DNA of 16,931 nucleotides from Bacillota bacterium (GTDB taxonomy: Bacteria > Bacillota > Clostridia > Christensenellales > SZUA-584), in NCBI GenBank assembly GCA_023436525.1, contig JAEZIW010000013.1:1-16931 (forward strand), given 5' to 3'. Below, one piece after another: positions 13,283-16,931 of the stretch (positions within the stretch are counted from its first letter, which is position 1; the number at the start of each line of letters is the position of its first letter). The position numbers and the translations under genes were made by a program. The notes under the pieces were generated by a model that was given only the letters and a program-made list of their open reading frames with translations, searched no databases and was not told where the DNA came from.

Positions 13283-16200
13283 AAAGACACCTCCCGCTTG
13301 AGGCTTTCTCTGTCAAAAATCTGCTGCTCTCGCATTTGGTTTCCCTCATACTCGGTGTTGATTTGGCAGACGGACATGTAATTGCAGCCGTCACACACCT
13401 GCGCATTTGCGGGACATATTGCCGTATCGCCGCTGTAAATCTGCTCGGCCGCGTTTTTAATTAAATCGATGCTCCTGTCCAGCAGTGCATTCAGCTCCGC
13501 TTCGCTGAACAGTCTGGACGCGCCGCGCGCATTGAGGCCGCCCGAACTCGTCAGCGCCTGATCCACCGCTTTTAAGCTGCCCCCTTGCAGACTATCCGAA
13601 AAGTTGCGCTGCACGTCTGCGTCCCAAAGCGTCAGCCCGGACATCCGTGCGTCCTTCGCGGCTTCGTCCGCACTTTCACAGTACCGTTCACCGATGCGCA
13701 TATAATAGCCGCCTGCGGGCTGCAAGCCACTGTTGTTCAGCAGCCGCCGCGCCGCCTCGATGTAAACCGGCAGCTGCAATGACAGCCCCATCGCAAAATC
13801 ACTTAACGAGAATTTGACTGCGGACGATTTGTAATCGACCACGCGGTAATACCCGCTTGCCGTATCAATACGGTCGATCTTGCCTGTGATTTGCACGTTG
13901 CCGAACGCTGTTGGCACATCAAACGCAAATGTCTGCTCGCACGCGTACAGCGCTGCCTCGCTGCCGACAAAGTGAGACCGTATGCGCAGCGCCGTGTCAA
14001 TCAATTCGCGTGTTAACACAGATGCCTGCATCGCGAAGCGCTCGTCCTCCAGCAGCTTGGCGTTGTCGTGCAACTCCATGGCCTGGCTCACCGCGCGGCG
14101 CATCCGCTCAGCGGTCTGCGCATCGCTCAGCGCTTTGATATCCGTCTGCTCCTCTATGAGGCTGCGCACAAACAGATCCAGCGCGAGATGCATGAACGTG
14201 CCGATGTCGATGCGATCATTCACATAATCGCGCGGGGTCTGCGCCTTGATGCCGTGATCGAGAAAGTGCCGAAACGGGCATTTATAGTAGTTTTCAATGC
14301 GTGTGGCGCTGCACCGGATACCGCCGTAAAGCGCTTCGGCGTCACCCGCGCTCATGGCTTTGGCCGCGTTGCCGCGCAGCAGCAGCGCCTCGGCGCTTTC
14401 GCGCCAGCCGCTTCGGTTCAGATAGCGCGCGGCTGCCTTGAGCAGGCTTTCATCCGGTGTTCTGCCGCGCAGCACATCCGCTGCCGCGCCGAGCACATCC
14501 GCCTCCATGCCGCGCAGCGACGGCACACTGTCTCCTGCCGTCTGCACAACGAGTGTTGGAAACAGTCGCTTGATACGGTCGATCAGCACAGAGGGCTGAC
14601 CTGTTTGCACGTTATAGCTCAGCACCAGCTTTTCTTTGGGCTTTGCAAGCGCTGTGTACACCTTGAGTTTCTCGGCGCTCAAATCGTATACGCCCGTATC
14701 GAGCCCGCACGCAAGCAGCGCGTCGCGCTCCGCCGCCGAGAGAATACCCGGGCCGTCGTCGCGCGCGGGCCATACGCCGTCGTGCACACCCACAGCGAAC
14801 AGCACATCGATACCCGGCAGCCGTGACAGCGTCATATCAAACACGCCCACCTCATCCGTGGCAGGCGGAATCACTGCAATTTTCACCGCTTCGAAGCCCG
14901 TTTTCACCATCGCGCAGAACGTCTGCGCATCCAGCGGCGCATCGCCGTACACAAGCACGATGCCATCCAGCACGTCGAGGCTCTTTTCATAAACCTGCCT
15001 GAAATATGCGCACTCACCGCGCGTCTGTTCGCTGTCAATCGCATCACAAAAAGCGGTCAGCTTGTCCTCAATCGCGCAGTCCGCCAAAAACGTCTTCACA
15101 GCGTTGGCTGACGTTTGCGCATCACACGACTTCACCGCCTCAAACAGGCGCTGCAGCGGCGTTACCACGGCAAGGCGCAAGCGCTCCGCATCTGCCGCAT
15201 CATCGCCGCGCCAGAACGAATTCATGTAATGCCAACCCTTGTAGGCATAGCGCTGCGCATATCGAAAAAGACGATGGCGCTCATCCTCACTCAGCGGTGA
15301 GAACACGCTGTAAATACAGCCCGTCACCGCGGATAAATCACCCGCCGCCGCTTGCAGCGCTTTATACAAAAAATCGAAAAAACCGTTGTCGGACAGCTTT
15401 CTGCGTTCATCGATAAACACAGGGATTCCGCATTGCGCGAAGATAGATTTGATGACAGGCAGATAGGCACCAAGGCCGCTGCCTGCCACGGCGATATCGC
15501 GGAAGCGTTTGCCGCGCTGAACCTCACTCAATATGCCCGCCGCAAGCGCCTTGACCTCCTGATCGAGTGTCTGAGCCTCCGTAATGGCGATGCCCTCAGG
15601 TTCGCCCTCGAACGGACGATACGGGTAGCTGTATAACGTCTCTTCCAGATAGCCGAGTGCCGCGGTGACATGACGCGTGCCCAGCCTTGGCTCAACCGTT
15701 TGCACCGTATGGCCGCTGTTTTGCGCCGCACGGATAAAGCGCAGCCTATCGCGCTGCTCCGATTCGAAAATTTCGGCATCGCTGCCGCTGCCCGCGCCGC
15801 GAAAGGCCGCCACCGTATCCGCTGCCAATGCCATCACCTTTTCCAGCAGCTGCATCACCGCGGGTGACGCGCTGTCGAGGCCGTCGATCACGATGTGCGC
15901 GCCATATAGGAACGCGGCTTTGTCCGCGTTTCGGGCAGCCAGCGCGTACATATCCGCGCTGTCAAACCGCCCCGCACTGAGCTGATTGAATTTTTCATAG
16001 ACATCCGCAATATCGGCAAGCTTTTTAGCCAGCGCGGTATCATTGGTTTTTTTAGCCGCGTCGCGGAGGGTTTGCGGCGTTTGGCAGTGGCTTTTCAGCC
16101 GCGTTAACAGATCGGCCACGCACGTGTCGAAATCGGGGAGTTTTGAAACGCCGCTGAACGGGCTTTGCAGTGCGTCCAGCGCGCGTCGGCAGTAAACCGC

Positions 16201-16464
16201 CTTCTCGGCGTGCGTCATAAATTCAAAATGCCCCGCACATTCGAGTATGCGGTAGCACAGGCGCTGTATGCTCAGCACCTCAAGGCCGAGAATGCCGTCG
16301 ACCTCGCATGAAAGCATGATGCTTTTTTCCGTCTCAAACGTCAGCGCGCCGGGCACAATCACAATAACCCTTTCAAAAGGGTTCTGAATCAGTTTTTTGA
16401 TATGCGCCGTTAAGTAGCGGCTTTTGCCGCTGCCCGCGCGCCCTGTCACCACTGTGATGCCCAT
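13279..16464 (-). CDS. addB: ATP-dependent helicase/nuclease subunit B (AddB)
   Basis: AddB is the second nuclease of AddAB; it has a degenerate helicase fold and contributes to recognition of the regulatory Chi site. The 1061-residue product begins with Walker A GRAGSGKS (8-15), while other helicase motifs are weak, as expected. The C-terminal nuclease has Asp864 (GKIDRID) and Asp877-Tyr-Lys879 (VVDYKSS), with QLPVY after it. It is wrapped by an iron-sulphur cluster whose ligands would be Cys729 (YYKCPFRHF) and Cys1024, Cys1027, Cys1033 (C-x2-C-x5-C), the exact AddB arrangement. AAAGGAGG lies 6 nt before the ATG at 16464. It precedes addA with an ATGA overlap, ensuring paired synthesis. Several long antisense open frames lie across it because of its high GC third positions and are not genes. 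Confidence 0.96.
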   Translation of the reverse strand: MGITVVTGRAGSGKSRYLTAHIKKLIQNPFERVIVIVPGALTFETEKSIMLSCEVDGILGLEVLSIQRLCYRILECAGHFEFMTHAEKAVYCRRALDALQSPFSGVSKLPDFDTCVADLLTRLKSHCQTPQTLRDAAKKTNDTALAKKLADIADVYEKFNQLSAGRFDSADMYALAARNADKAAFLYGAHIVIDGLDSASPAVMQLLEKVMALAADTVAAFRGAGSGSDAEIFESEQRDRLRFIRAAQNSGHTVQTVEPRLGTRHVTAALGYLEETLYSYPYRPFEGEPEGIAITEAQTLDQEVKALAAGILSEVQRGKRFRDIAVAGSGLGAYLPVIKSIFAQCGIPVFIDERRKLSDNGFFDFLYKALQAAAGDLSAVTGCIYSVFSPLSEDERHRLFRYAQRYAYKGWHYMNSFWRGDDAADAERLRLAVVTPLQRLFEAVKSCDAQTSANAVKTFLADCAIEDKLTAFCDAIDSEQTRGECAYFRQVYEKSLDVLDGIVLVYGDAPLDAQTFCAMVKTGFEAVKIAVIPPATDEVGVFDMTLSRLPGIDVLFAVGVHDGVWPARDDGPGILSAAERDALLACGLDTGVYDLSAEKLKVYTALAKPKEKLVLSYNVQTGQPSVLIDRIKRLFPTLVVQTAGDSVPSLRGMEADVLGAAADVLRGRTPDESLLKAAARYLNRSGWRESAEALLLRGNAAKAMSAGDAEALYGGIRCSATRIENYYKCPFRHFLDHGIKAQTPRDYVNDRIDIGTFMHLALDLFVRSLIEEQTDIKALSDAQTAERMRRAVSQAMELHDNAKLLEDERFAMQASVLTRELIDTALRIRSHFVGSEAALYACEQTFAFDVPTAFGNVQITGKIDRIDTASGYYRVVDYKSSAVKFSLSDFAMGLSLQLPVYIEAARRLLNNSGLQPAGGYYMRIGERYCESADEAAKDARMSGLTLWDADVQRNFSDSLQGGSLKAVDQALTSSGGLNARGASRLFSEAELNALLDRSIDLIKNAAEQIYSGDTAICPANAQVCDGCNYMSVCQINTEYEGNQMREQQIFDRESLKREVSL

Positions 16465-16577
16465 ACCCCGCCTCCTTTGCTGCCATCATGTTATACCGGC
16501 CGCTGTTCGAAAAAAGGGACTTGCCCAATTCAATTTCTGTTGTGTTTGTTAAAAGATAATGCGATGTCATCGATTAC
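16465..16577 (-). promoter_or_regulatory. Upstream region of addB
   Basis: Contains the addB ribosome site (AAAGGAGG, 16471-16478) and a minus-strand TATAAC that could be a -10, but no convincing -35 at the right spacing. The addB promoter is therefore likely here but not pinned down. Confidence 0.4.
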
Positions 16578-16931
16578 GCGGACAACGAAGTTGTCATCCC
16601 GAGCTTGTCGACTACGTAGTGGATCGGGAACCCACAGCAAAACGCTTTAAGCCATGGGATGCTTCGACTCCGTTTACACTCCGCTCAGCATGACAGAACG
16701 GCAGTCTTTGTGCGGACAACGACGTTGTCATGCTGAGCTTGTCGAAGCATCCCATGATAATGCGCTCGTTACATGGGATACCATTCCACTGCGCAGTCAA
16801 CTCCGCTATCGCTCCGCTCGGGATGACATAAGTAGCCGTTTACGTAGACAACGACGTTGTCATGCCGAGCTTGTCGAAGCATCCCACGGTAAAACGCTTT
16901 GAACACAGGATGCCATCTATTAATAAACCTT
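16578..16931. repeat. Compound array of palindromic interspersed repeats (REP/BIME- or MITE-like)
   Basis: Three heads in the same direction start at 16581, 16715 and 16847, spaced 134 and 132 bp. Each has a palindrome of the form ACAACG-A-CGTTGT (one mismatch in the first), then GTCATSCYGAGC, and in copies 2 and 3 also GTCGAAGCATCCC. Inverted tails follow at 16656-16695 (GGATGCTTCGAC ... GCTCAGCATGACA) and about 16774-16828 (ending GCTCGGGATGACAT). Each unit can therefore fold back on itself, and neighbouring units can pair. Similar GTCATGCTGAGC...GTCGAAG repeats are scattered between genes in many bacterial genomes. Short open frames here (for example 16612-16800 and 16654-16902) are translations of the repeats, not genes. 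The third unit ends or decays near the window edge. Confidence 0.8.

Noticed and set aside
14068..14826. Plus-strand open frame of 252 codons inside addB
   Set aside because: Antisense to a well-supported AddB. Its His/Arg/Ala-rich composition is typical of a shadow frame in GC-rich coding sequence.
16612..16902. Two overlapping short open frames on opposite strands
   Set aside because: Both are translations of the palindromic repeat units; such repeat-derived peptides recur in many genomes and are not evidence of a gene.
16578..16931. Possible CRISPR array
   Set aside because: Repeat spacing is about 133 bp, the intervening sequence is itself partly repeated and inverted, and no cas genes are near.

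Overview
This window looks like the chromosome of a flagellated Gram-positive bacterium, probably a member of Clostridia. It has CheC and CheD, an AddA/AddB recombination nuclease instead of RecBCD, a free-standing FlhB C-terminal domain protein (YlqH/FlhX type), and strong AGGAGG-type ribosome binding sites. I cannot fix the genus from sequence alone.

Region 1 (1-4311, minus strand) is a four-gene flagellar operon. In transcription order it holds a FliK/YlqG-like hook-length protein, FlhX, a 303-residue protein with a C-terminal Cys/His peptidase domain that resembles peptidoglycan hydrolases, and fliD (filament cap), which runs off the left edge. Region 2 (4312-4548) is a short divergent control region. 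Both strands carry sequences resembling the motility sigma factor (sigma-D/sigma-28) consensus, and their -35 regions overlap. Region 3 (4549-9214, plus strand) is a tight chemotaxis operon: cheC, cheD, cheY, cheA and an HD-GYP protein likely to degrade cyclic di-GMP. CheA phosphorylates CheY, CheC removes the phosphate, CheD deamidates receptors and binds CheC, and the HD-GYP enzyme may link taxis to second-messenger control. No cheW, cheB or cheR is present in the window.

Region 4 (9215-9624) is non-coding, with a diverged 41-bp direct repeat, two small hairpins and a probable bidirectional terminator. Region 5 (9625-16464, minus strand) holds addB and addA, overlapping by 4 bp, followed by a small YbjQ/UPF0145 gene with its own probable promoter. 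Region 6 (16465-16931) is a cluster of palindromic interspersed repeats in an approximately 133-bp tandem arrangement.

Most of the genes belong to well-known families. I do not see a clearly new defence or mobile system. The least described parts are the putative flagellum-linked hydrolase, the placement of an HD-GYP gene in the chemotaxis operon, the shared divergent motility promoters and the compound repeat array.
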